A stretch of 47,151 nt of DNA from a candidate division WOR-1 bacterium RIFOXYB2_FULL_36_35 (GTDB taxonomy: Bacteria; Margulisbacteria; WOR-1; XYC2-FULL-46-14; XYC2-FULL-37-10): contig MEUA01000029.1 in assembly GCA_001771505.1 (NCBI GenBank), positions 1 through 47,151 on the forward strand, read 5' to 3'. Made by a program: the position numbers and the translations under genes. The notes under the pieces are model-generated. The model was not told the origin of the DNA. It saw only the letters and a list, made by a program, of their open reading frames with translations, and did not search any database. Position 1 is the first letter of the stretch; every line of letters begins with the position of its first letter. Shown piece after piece: positions 16,270 through 23,339 of the stretch.

Positions 16270-17532
16270 ATGATGAAATTTTCATCCCAGCGCGGAACGC
16301 GCGATATTTTGCCTGTTGATATGCCATATTGGCATGGGCTTGAGGCTGTATGCCGGAGGCTTTTCAGGCTTTATAACTATCACGAAATAAAGACCCCTAT
16401 TTTTGAATCGACAGAGCTATTTGCCCGTTCAATCGGTGAATCATCAGACATTGTCTCAAAGGAGATGTACACTTTTAAGGACAAAGGCGATCGAAGTATT
16501 ACCCTTCGTCCCGAAGCGACTGCTCCTGTTGTCCGTGCCGCTATGCAAAATAATCTAATAGAAAACGACAAAGTTACAAAGCTTTATTACATTGGACCGA
16601 TGTTTAGATATGAGCGGCCGCAGGCGGGACGTTACCGCCAGTTTTATCAGGCAGGGGTCGAAGTATTTGGATCCAAAGACCCTGCTTTAGATGCAGAGAT
16701 AATTTTGCTTTCCGAGCAGATAATGAACCGGCTCGGATTAAAAGACTTGGAAGTCAATTTGAATTCGGTTGGTTGCTCAGAGTGCAGACCGGAATATCTT
16801 AAAAACCTAAAAGATTTTTTTACCTCTAACATAAAAAGTATGTGTGAAGATTGCAATAACAGGCTTGAGGTAAATACTTTAAGAATTTTGGATTGTAAAA
16901 ATAAACAGTGCCAGGAATATATAAATAACGCTTCGATTATCGAAGATTACCTATGTGAAAATTGTAGAAATCAGCTTGAGCAGGTTAAGGTCTATTTAGA
17001 TAAATTTTCTATTAAGTATAAAACTGTAAACAGACTGGTGAGAGGGCTTGATTATTATACGGGAACAACTTTTGAAATAGTTTCCGGTAAACTTGGAGCT
17101 CAAAATGCGGTTTGCGGTGGAGGGCGGTATGATAATCTAGTTGCAGAATTTGGCGGGAAGCCGACACCAGCGGTTGGATTTGCTATTGGAATGGATAGGG
17201 TTGTGGAGATTTTAAAACAGAACACGGAACACGGAAAACAGAACACTGACCACAGGAGGAAGATGTTATATGTTGTAACATTGGGAGATAAGGGGAGAGA
17301 AAAAGGGATTGATTTGTTGTTTCAGATTCGAAAAAGGGGATATGAGGCTGACATTGACTATGTTGGCAAGAGTTTAAAGTCGCAGATGAAAGATGCCGAC
17401 AGACAAAACGTGAAATATGTTTTGATTGTTGGAGAAGACGAAGTAAAATCAGGCAAGGCAATTCTAAAAAATTTGGCAACCTCGGAGCAAAAAGAGATTA
17501 GTTTTGATGATGTGCTTACACTTATACTTTAG
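16270..17532 (+). CDS. hisS: Histidyl-tRNA synthetase
   Basis: This class II synthetase is 420 residues long from ATG 16270; an upstream ATG at 16240 lies before the -10 box and was rejected. It begins FSSQRGTRDILP and shows TLRPEATAPVVRA (motif 2 region), the histidine-binding LVRGLDYYTGTTFEI, and GGGRYDNLV followed by AVGFAIGMDRV (motif 3). The anticodon-binding domain starts near residue 332. Residues 317-328 (QNTEHGKQNTDH) between the two domains are encoded by five degenerate 7-bp units. A Cys-rich stretch (CEDCNNR...CENCRNQ) in the insertion domain could bind zinc. The 3' end overlaps the convergent protease gene by 11 bp. Confidence 0.95.
   Translation: MMKFSSQRGTRDILPVDMPYWHGLEAVCRRLFRLYNYHEIKTPIFESTELFARSIGESSDIVSKEMYTFKDKGDRSITLRPEATAPVVRAAMQNNLIENDKVTKLYYIGPMFRYERPQAGRYRQFYQAGVEVFGSKDPALDAEIILLSEQIMNRLGLKDLEVNLNSVGCSECRPEYLKNLKDFFTSNIKSMCEDCNNRLEVNTLRILDCKNKQCQEYINNASIIEDYLCENCRNQLEQVKVYLDKFSIKYKTVNRLVRGLDYYTGTTFEIVSGKLGAQNAVCGGGRYDNLVAEFGGKPTPAVGFAIGMDRVVEILKQNTEHGKQNTDHRRKMLYVVTLGDKGREKGIDLLFQIRKRGYEADIDYVGKSLKSQMKDADRQNVKYVLIVGEDEVKSGKAILKNLATSEQKEISFDDVLTLIL
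17219..17253. repeat. 7-bp tandem array inside hisS
   Basis: Units AGAACAC, GGAACAC, GGAAAAC, AGAACAC, TGACCAC occupy 35 bp in the linker between catalytic and anticodon-binding domains. Confidence 0.7.
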
Positions 17533-18613
17533 AATGTTTTGAAGGTTCACAGCTGAATTTGTCTATCAAAAAATTGTCCATTTCATCTGATTTTTTTAAT
17601 ATTTTCCCGATTTTATTTTTTATTTCTTCTTTAAAGGTTTCATTTTCAATGTCGGAAAGGTGAACCCTATATGACAAATATATTGTATTTTCTTGGCTAA
17701 AAAGGCCAAAAGTAAAGCCTTCCTCAAGAGGAGAACTTAAAATATAAGAAAAGATGTCCTGTAAATTTGTTTTTGGCAAAACGACGAGCGGACAAGTTAC
17801 ATATAAAAATTCATTTTTGTATACAAATACTCTAATTAGCGCGCTCCCTTTGTAAAATTTCCAATAATCAAAGCCATCTCTTGTAGCTGTCGGATCAATT
17901 CCTATTATTTTTAAGGCCTCTTCTACAAATTGTGCCAAAGGATTGAGCCTGCTTTCTAAAAAGAATTTTTTGTTGAGAGATTGACCGCAATTTGGGCAAA
18001 AATCTTCTTGTTTAAATATTAAGGTTTCACATGAAGGGCATACTACTGAAAAAAGCTTGTCTTTGTTTTTTTGGAAAATATCAAATTCCTTTGGAATCGA
18101 CTCTATTGGAATTGCAAATCCCATGCTTTCGGCATTCTCAAGCTTGCTTGTTGTTATTCCTAGTATTTCTCCGTTCATACTTACAAGCGGCCCTCCGCTA
18201 TTGCCTGGATTAATTGCGGAATCTGTTTGAATGTAATCTTGGTTGCCTACAAGCTGCTTAATGGAAGAGACAATCCCTTCTGTTATTGTAAATGACATGC
18301 CGTAAGGGAACCCCATAACCAATACCTTGTCCCTGTTTTGGAGAGTATTAGTTTGTGTTATTTGGACATCTGGCATATTTTCAAGTTGAACATTTGGTTC
18401 AAGCAGCGCAACATCAAGCCTAGGATCTATCATTATTACTTTTGCCGTATATCTTGATTTATCTTGTTTTTCAATGGCGGCAAACCTTTGTCCTGCTACA
18501 ACATGGTGATTTGTGACTATTAAGTTTTTACTTTTTATGTAAAATCCGCTGCCGCTCCCTTCGGAAGTTGAAACTTTTACAACTATTTTTGATATCTGAT
18601 CTAAATTTTCCAT
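17522..18613 (-). CDS. Trypsin-like (HtrA/S1C) serine protease with zinc ribbon and YbjN-like C-terminus
   Basis: Residues 5-175 form a Deg/HtrA-type protease with an intact triad: TNHHVV (His37), RLDVALLE (Asp67), and INPGNSGGPLV (Ser139). There is no PDZ domain. Residues 190-212 are a zinc ribbon with CPSC (192/195) and CPNCG (206/209). Residues about 222-355 resemble the YbjN / type III chaperone-like fold (VEEALKIIGID through LSYRVHL). No signal peptide is present, so it is probably cytoplasmic, unlike DegP. It is preceded 9 bp upstream by a partner gene that may also carry a YbjN-like domain, suggesting they act together. Its target is unknown. Confidence 0.85.
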   Translation of the reverse strand: MENLDQISKIVVKVSTSEGSGSGFYIKSKNLIVTNHHVVAGQRFAAIEKQDKSRYTAKVIMIDPRLDVALLEPNVQLENMPDVQITQTNTLQNRDKVLVMGFPYGMSFTITEGIVSSIKQLVGNQDYIQTDSAINPGNSGGPLVSMNGEILGITTSKLENAESMGFAIPIESIPKEFDIFQKNKDKLFSVVCPSCETLIFKQEDFCPNCGQSLNKKFFLESRLNPLAQFVEEALKIIGIDPTATRDGFDYWKFYKGSALIRVFVYKNEFLYVTCPLVVLPKTNLQDIFSYILSSPLEEGFTFGLFSQENTIYLSYRVHLSDIENETFKEEIKNKIGKILKKSDEMDNFLIDKFSCEPSKHSKV

Positions 18614-18622
18614 TGAGTTTTT

Positions 18623-19729
18623 TTATTCCTTTATTTCCATAATTGAAGACAATGTATTTATAAGCTTGATTCCCGCATCCCTCCATTTTTTTTGAGATGC
18701 ATCTTTTAATCCTTTTAATGCTATTTTTTTTATTTTTGAGCTGCAAGTATATTTGTAAAAAAGATCGTAAATTGCAAGAAACAGGAGGCACGTAGCACTT
18801 TCGTGTTTCCCTTCTGAAAATTCCTGTTTTGCTGAGGCATAACGTTGGCCAATGGAATTTTGAACTGTCATAAAATCAGCCGCAGGCTTGATTGCCGCAA
18901 AAATTTTTATTTTATAAAGCGAAGCAAAGAAATTTTCTTTTGTAAATTCAGTAAGATATTTAATGTTGTCTTTTGATATTCTTAGAGCATCTTCAAGAGA
19001 GTTGTGTTTATAGGCGTCTGATATGCTTTTTTCTATTTTAGCACCAAGCAGCCCTTGAGGAGAAAAAACATAATCAATCTTTGTAAGTGCTATACATATA
19101 GAGTCTAGTGCCAGGTAATTCAATCTTTTTTGTTCAAAATATTCTATATATTGGCCACATTCTTTGAGTGTTTCCTGAAAAATATTCCATGCGGTATCTT
19201 TTGTCTTTTGAGGTATCTCTTCAATTTGTGGGGTATAAGTCCTTTCCGCCTTGAATTGAGAGTAGAATATATCATCATAATAGTCAGCGTTAAAACAAGT
19301 TTCACAAATGACAGAAAGAACTTTTTTAGGATGGCATAAATGGAGAGGAGCTTTAAACTCAAAAAAAAGATTTCCATCTTTTAACACAAGTTGTGATAAT
19401 GTAAGTGATTCGAAATTTATTTCGGCTGTTTTTCTGAGCAGGGCGATAACTCCTGACGATGGGAGCTTTAAAAATTTTGATGAAATTGTATATTTATCTT
19501 CTTTAATTTCTATATTTAATGTTATCGATCCGTGAGGAATTAAAAAAGAATCTTTTTTAAAGTCTTTTATCGATTCTGAATTTATTGCTTTTAAAGTCTC
19601 TTTTATCGATTCGTTGTATTTTCCCGAGTTAAACAGGTAAATAGCTTTTTTGAAAATCTCATCAGAAAAAAGATTTACATTGTATTCTATTATAGGCGCT
19701 GTAAATGAAAAAGAATTTTCTATTTCCAT
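18623..19729 (-). CDS. Hypothetical protein with possible YbjN-like N-terminal domain (368 aa)
   Basis: There is no clear family match. Residues 15-150 have the rhythm of a YbjN/chaperone-like domain: LIPHGSITLNIEI, KFLKLPSSGVIALLRKTAEINF, LSQLVLKDGNLFFEF, then KVLSVICETCFNADYYDD. The C-terminal 190 residues are helical and TPR-like or armadillo-like, with a possible region FFASLYKIKIFAAIKPAADF. No signal peptide is present. It is the first gene of a two-gene operon with the zinc-ribbon protease and is divergent from the FHA-transglutaminase gene 134 bp away. The domain call is inference from pattern, not homology search. Confidence 0.6.
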   Translation of the reverse strand: MEIENSFSFTAPIIEYNVNLFSDEIFKKAIYLFNSGKYNESIKETLKAINSESIKDFKKDSFLIPHGSITLNIEIKEDKYTISSKFLKLPSSGVIALLRKTAEINFESLTLSQLVLKDGNLFFEFKAPLHLCHPKKVLSVICETCFNADYYDDIFYSQFKAERTYTPQIEEIPQKTKDTAWNIFQETLKECGQYIEYFEQKRLNYLALDSICIALTKIDYVFSPQGLLGAKIEKSISDAYKHNSLEDALRISKDNIKYLTEFTKENFFASLYKIKIFAAIKPAADFMTVQNSIGQRYASAKQEFSEGKHESATCLLFLAIYDLFYKYTCSSKIKKIALKGLKDASQKKWRDAGIKLINTLSSIMEIKE

Positions 19730-19813
19730 AGAAGTTTTTTTAGAATATCATTTATTTGCTTACATGTCAAAGTAAGACCATGTAACAGTTCAGTTGTTCC
19801 AAATAAGATTTTT

Positions 19814-19845
19814 TTGACAGTAGAAAACTTCTGCTTGCATATAAG
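19814..19845 (+). promoter_or_regulatory. Possible promoter of the FHA-transglutaminase gene
   Basis: TTGACA at 19814-19819 is a perfect -35 sequence. A -10-like CATATA/TATAAG lies at 19838-19845, giving a spacer of 18-20 bp depending on register. The ATG follows at 19864. Confidence 0.4.
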
Positions 19846-19863
19846 TTTTCGGATGGCAACAAA

Positions 19864-21003
19864 ATGGAACGTTTGGAAGAGTTACAAGATCATAGTTTTG
19901 CAGTATGGATGCAAGAATATGCGTTTTTAGGCCGATTTATTTATGTGAGCGCAATACAAGGTATTCCACCCTCAAGAGGTGTAACTCCGCCAGTTAAAAA
20001 TTTAAGAGATGCCGGGGACTGTCAATTTAATCCTCTGGTAGGGTCATTGTTGTCTATGAGCTCTGGAGAGAGGCTTATTGTAGGAAGAGGATCTGGAAAT
20101 TATTTTAAAAAACTTGACTTGAAAGATTTGGAGATTTCCAAAAGCCACGCGGAATTTTTTATGCTGAGCGGATTTTATTGGGTAAGAGATATAGGGAGCA
20201 GAAACGGGACATTTTTAAATGATAAAAAATTGATGGTAAATAGATGGTATATGCTGCGGGAAGGTGATACCTTGCGATTTGCGTCAGGGAGTTCTTTTCC
20301 TTTAGATTCTATTGCTACTAAACATATTTTTCACACAATTAACATCGAAAAGATAGATGAAATTCCATACGTCAGGGTTTATGATCCCCCTTCGCTTGAA
20401 AATGGGATGTTATATCCGGGCCGCGTGCCGAGAGAAATTTTGGCAGTGGAAGATGATGAAAATACTTTGGAATTTTTAGGAGGAGCAGCAGAAAAAGGGG
20501 TTGAGTTGTCGTCTCTTACAGAGTTGGAAAGGGCAAAAGGGGTTTGTGAATGGGTTGATAATCACTTTACAACGGTTTGGGATGATTCTGAAACGGCTTG
20601 GGAACAAGCGGTTAAAGAACACCATGAAAAGAAGATGTCGGTAGGATATTTTTGGGCTATAAGGTCGGGATGCTGTAGACATAAATCCTTGGCCCTTCAA
20701 ATGGCATATCAGGAACTTGGATATGAATCTCGCCTTGTTAAAGGTTTTTTAAATGAAAGGCCTCATGCGTGGGTGGAAATAAATATAGATGGAAAATGTT
20801 ACATTGCGGATCCGAACGCGGGGAGACGTAAGGGATACGTTTTCTTAAAAGAGGAGAGGGTTCAAAAACATTATAAGCGATTGCCGTTGGAAATTCTTAT
20901 CCCAACTAGCAAAAAAACAACACCTCCGGGTATGGATGGAACTATTGTTTATCCTTCTTATGAAGAGATAGCGACGGTTGTTGTCGGCAGAAATAAAAAA
21001 TAA
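19864..21003 (+). CDS. FHA domain-transglutaminase-like fusion protein
   Basis: Residues 60-150 form a forkhead-associated phosphothreonine-binding domain: IVGRGSG (Gly74-Arg75), ISKSHAEF (Ser92, His95) and DIGSRNGTFLND (Asn114). Residues 215-330 form a transglutaminase-like cysteine protease domain with SGCCRHKSLALQMAYQELG (Cys270/271), RPHAWVEI (His301) and YIADPN (Asp316), a plausible Cys-His-Asp triad. The CRHK-x-LA spacing also recalls the EDR1-type papain/transglutaminase fold. No signal peptide or membrane helix is seen. The pairing suggests phosphorylation-dependent targeting of a peptidase or transglutaminase. It is divergent from the protease/YbjN-like operon. The pathway is unknown. 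Confidence 0.85.
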   Translation: MERLEELQDHSFAVWMQEYAFLGRFIYVSAIQGIPPSRGVTPPVKNLRDAGDCQFNPLVGSLLSMSSGERLIVGRGSGNYFKKLDLKDLEISKSHAEFFMLSGFYWVRDIGSRNGTFLNDKKLMVNRWYMLREGDTLRFASGSSFPLDSIATKHIFHTINIEKIDEIPYVRVYDPPSLENGMLYPGRVPREILAVEDDENTLEFLGGAAEKGVELSSLTELERAKGVCEWVDNHFTTVWDDSETAWEQAVKEHHEKKMSVGYFWAIRSGCCRHKSLALQMAYQELGYESRLVKGFLNERPHAWVEINIDGKCYIADPNAGRRKGYVFLKEERVQKHYKRLPLEILIPTSKKTTPPGMDGTIVYPSYEEIATVVVGRNKK

Positions 21004-21025
21004 TATTTTATGTAAAATCCGAGTT

Positions 21026-21064
21026 TACCCCGATTATTCACCCCGATTAGGATAATCGGGGTTT
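21026..21064. repeat. CCCCGAT-type palindromic element between FHA gene and lysC
   Basis: TTACCCCGATTATT and CACCCCGATTAGGATAATCG followed by GGG form a 1.5-copy version of the palindrome. It sits 16 bp upstream of the lysC -10 box. Confidence 0.7.
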
Positions 21065-21079
21065 ATAGTTTATAAAAGA

Positions 21080-21088
21080 TGGTATAAT
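21080..21088 (+). promoter_or_regulatory. Extended -10 box of lysC (leaderless)
   Basis: TGGTATAAT ends 10 nt before the lysC ATG; the bases between are AT-rich with no Shine-Dalgarno. Confidence 0.6.
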
Positions 21089-21098
21089 ATTATTAAAT

Positions 21099-22325
21099 AT
21101 GTCTACAATAGTTCACAAATACGGTGGTACATCCGTAGGAACACCGGAAGAAATAAAAAAAGTTGCCGAAAGGGTTAAAAAAGTTCATGATCAAGGAAAT
21201 CATGTTGTTGTTGTTGTTTCCGCAATGGGACATACAACTGATGAGCTAATCGCCCTTATGCACCAGGTTACTTCAAGTCCTGATCCTCGGGAATATGATA
21301 TGTTGATTTCTACGGGAGAACAGGTTTCTGCCGCTCTTCTGACGATGGCCCTTCAAGATATTGGGTGTCCGGCGGTCTCTTTAACAGGGGGACAGGCTGG
21401 TGTTGTTACGGAAGATATTTATAAAAAAGCCAGAATTAAAGATATAAAACTTGGTCGAATGAAAAAAGAACTTAAGGCTGGCAATGTTGTTGTTGTGACT
21501 GGTTTTCAAGGGGTTGACAGCAAAGGAGATATTATAACTATTGGGAGGGGAGGTTCAGATACTTCCGCCGTTGCCATTGCCGCGGCTTTGAAGGCGGATG
21601 TTTGTGATATTTATACGGATGTTGATGGTGTGTATACGACTGACCCCAGAATTTGTTCCGATGCTTGTAAATTAAAAACAGTCTCTTATGAAGAGATGTT
21701 GGAGCTTGCCTCTCTTGGCGCCCAGGTATTGCATCCAAGATCGGTTGAATGCGCGAGTATTTATGGCATTGTTCTTCATCTTCGTTCGAGCAAAAGTGAT
21801 GTAGAAGGGACATATATTAAGGAGGCATCTAAAATGGAAAATAAAGAGGCTGTAAGGGGGATCGCACTTGATCAACATGTAGCAAAAATCGGAGTTCTTA
21901 AAATTCCAGACAAGCCGGGAACTGCGGCAAAACTTTTTTCGGCTCTGGCAGCCGATAAAATCAATGTTGATATGATTATTCAAAGCATTCATTCAGAAAA
22001 ATCTCAAGCCGATATGGCTTTTACAATTGAAAAATCCGAGCTTAAAAAAGCTGTCGAAGTTTCAAAGAAAATTGGCGAACAACTCGGGGCCGAAGGGATT
22101 GTATTTGATGATGATGTTTGTAAGGTCTCTCTTGTGGGGATTGGGATGGTTTCACAGCCAGGGACAGCCTCAAAAATGTTTCAAACCTTGGCAGATGCTA
22201 AGATTAATATTCAAATGATAGCAACTTCTGAAATAAAAATCTCCTGTATAGTAAAGGCTTCGGATGGTAAAAAAGCAGTTCAGATTTTGCATAAAGCGTT
22301 TGGTCTGAATAGGATAACGAAGTAG
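21099..22325 (+). CDS. lysC: Aspartate kinase
   Basis: This 408-residue protein begins with VHKYGGTSVG, the nucleotide-binding Lys motif. It has FQGVDSKGDIITIGRGGSDTSAVAIAAALKAD and DGVYTTDPR in the kinase domain. Two ACT domains lie in the last 150 residues (GVLKIPDKPGTAAKLFSALA and GIGMVSQPGTASKMFQTLAD). It phosphorylates aspartate at the head of the lysine/threonine/methionine pathway, and the ACT pair predicts feedback control by an amino acid. Length and motifs match the monofunctional type. A single-gene transcript is likely from its own promoter. Confidence 0.95.
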   Translation: MSTIVHKYGGTSVGTPEEIKKVAERVKKVHDQGNHVVVVVSAMGHTTDELIALMHQVTSSPDPREYDMLISTGEQVSAALLTMALQDIGCPAVSLTGGQAGVVTEDIYKKARIKDIKLGRMKKELKAGNVVVVTGFQGVDSKGDIITIGRGGSDTSAVAIAAALKADVCDIYTDVDGVYTTDPRICSDACKLKTVSYEEMLELASLGAQVLHPRSVECASIYGIVLHLRSSKSDVEGTYIKEASKMENKEAVRGIALDQHVAKIGVLKIPDKPGTAAKLFSALAADKINVDMIIQSIHSEKSQADMAFTIEKSELKKAVEVSKKIGEQLGAEGIVFDDDVCKVSLVGIGMVSQPGTASKMFQTLADAKINIQMIATSEIKISCIVKASDGKKAVQILHKAFGLNRITK

Positions 22326-22341
22326 AGACTTAAAACAAAGT

Positions 22342-22350
22342 GTTATAATG
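22342..22350 (+). promoter_or_regulatory. Extended -10 box upstream of plsY
   Basis: TGTTATAAT lies between lysC and plsY. A leader of about 50 nt would precede the plsY start. Confidence 0.4.
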
Positions 22351-22407
22351 CCCATAAAGGCCTGTAAAGCGATAAAGATATCCCCTGTAATTTTTTGAGA
22401 TTTTTTT

Positions 22408-23013
22408 ATGATAATGATTTTTATAGTTATAGTTACATCTTATTTAATTGGGGCAATCCCCTTCAGCTATATATTGCCTAAAATTTTTACGAAAGTGGAT
22501 GTCAGAGAGAGAGGGTCTTGCAATGTTGGAGCTACGAATGTTTTGGTCACAACAGGGAACAGGCATATAGCTATACTTGCTGCGTTTTTAGATGTGGCAA
22601 AAGGATTTGTTGTTGTGATTGCAGCCAAGTTGTTTTTTGTCTCAGATTTTTATCCTTATTTAGCGGGTTTTTTTGCTATAGTTGGACACGATTTTCCTGT
22701 TTATCTTAAGTTTAACGGGGGAAAAGGAGTTGCAACGACTGTTGGAGTTATTATGGCTGCAAATCCTTTCGCAATTTGGTTTTGCCTGATTGTTTATTCT
22801 CTTTTCATTGTTGTGACGAAGTATTTAATTTTATCTACTATTATAACTCTATTTTTTACTCCTTTTATTCTTTTGTGGTTAGGTGAGGGGTTGATCGGCT
22901 TTATTTTTGGAATTTTCTTTTTATTGTTAGCCCTTTTTGTTCACCGTGCGGATCTCAGCAGAATTATTGCGGGCAAAGAAAAGAAGCTTTCTGAAGCAAT
23001 TCAGTCTGTATGA
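22408..23013 (+). CDS. plsY: Glycerol-3-phosphate acyltransferase PlsY
   Basis: This 201-residue inner-membrane protein has about five to seven hydrophobic segments. The PlsY motifs are recognisable: VRERGSCNVGATNV (motif 1), KFNGGKGVATTVG (motif 2) and a C-terminal HRADLSRIIAGKEKK. It moves an acyl group from acyl phosphate to glycerol 3-phosphate, the first step of phospholipid synthesis. Motif 1 normally reads GSGN; here it reads GSCN, an unusual Gly-to-Cys change at a substrate-binding turn. No Shine-Dalgarno is visible; a second ATG lies two codons in. The TGA stop forms part of the following tRNA promoter. Confidence 0.93.
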   Translation: MIMIFIVIVTSYLIGAIPFSYILPKIFTKVDVRERGSCNVGATNVLVTTGNRHIAILAAFLDVAKGFVVVIAAKLFFVSDFYPYLAGFFAIVGHDFPVYLKFNGGKGVATTVGVIMAANPFAIWFCLIVYSLFIVVTKYLILSTIITLFFTPFILLWLGEGLIGFIFGIFFLLLALFVHRADLSRIIAGKEKKLSEAIQSV

Positions 23014-23019
23014 TATAAT
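23011..23019 (+). promoter_or_regulatory. Extended -10 box for the tRNA-Pro genes
   Basis: TGATATAAT overlaps the plsY stop codon and lies 37 nt upstream of the first proline tRNA. Confidence 0.5.
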
Positions 23020-23024
23020 TACGC

Positions 23025-23059
23025 AGCTAAGCTATAAGTAATTAGCTATAAGCTATCGG
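23025..23059. repeat. 7-bp tandem array running into tRNA-Pro
   Basis: Units AGCTAAG, CTATAAG, TAATTAG, CTATAAG, CTATCGG run to the first bases of the tRNA, so the array forms its 5' leader. Confidence 0.6.
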
Positions 23060-23131
23060 GGCGTGGCGTAGCTTGGTTAGCGCACTCGCTTGGGGTGCGA
23101 GAGGTCGGCCGTTCGAATCGGCTCGCCCCGA
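23057..23131 (+). tRNA. tRNA-Pro (GGG anticodon)
   Basis: A complete cloverleaf is present: acceptor CGGGGCG/CGCCCCG, anticodon stem CTCGC/GCGAG with loop TTGGGGT (anticodon GGG at 23092-23094), and T-arm GGCCG-TTCGAAT-CGGCT. The CCA end is not encoded. Confidence 0.93.
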
Positions 23132-23137
23132 TTTTTT

Positions 23138-23211
23138 CGGAGCATGGCTCAGCTTGGTAGAGCGCCTGGTTCGGGACCAGGAGGTCGTGGGTTCAAATCC
23201 CGCTGCTCCGA
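23138..23211 (+). tRNA. tRNA-Pro (CGG anticodon)
   Basis: The acceptor is CGGAGCA/TGCTCCG, the anticodon stem CCTGG/CCAGG with loop TTCGGGA (anticodon CGG at 23172-23174), and the T-arm GTGGG-TTCAAAT-CCCGC. It starts 6 nt after the first proline tRNA; CCA is not encoded. Confidence 0.93.
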
Positions 23212-23220
23212 GTCTTCTTA

Positions 23221-23291
23221 GCTTTTGTATAGAGCGTCCCGATGCGCGGAGCCATCGGGAAGGTCGTGGGTTCAAATCCCGCTGCTCCGAG
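23221..23291 (+). pseudogene. tRNA-Pro pseudogene with a palindrome in place of the anticodon arm
   Basis: The 37 bases 23261-23297 repeat 23182-23218 exactly (variable loop, T-arm, 3' acceptor strand and flank). GCTTTTGTATAGAGCG resembles the D-arm of the functional copy. Instead of the 17-nt anticodon arm there is a 24-nt hairpin (TCCCGAT, loop, ATCGGGA at 23237-23260). The 5' acceptor strand does not pair, so it should not make a working tRNA. Confidence 0.75.
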
Positions 23292-23322
23292 TCTTCTCAT
23301 ATTTGCGACTTGAAGCTTTTTG

Positions 23323-23331
23323 TGATAAAAT
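23323..23331 (+). promoter_or_regulatory. Extended -10 box of rpsA (leaderless)
   Basis: TGATAAAAT ends 8 nt before the rpsA ATG. A TTGCGA at 23303-23308 lies 17 bp upstream as a possible -35. Confidence 0.55.
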
Positions 23332-23339
23332 AAGTAATT

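Noticed and set aside
23042-23333. Open frames on both strands across the tRNA-Pro cluster (77 and 86 codons)
   Set aside because: They run through two clear tRNA genes and a tRNA pseudogene; the reading is a by-product of tRNA composition.
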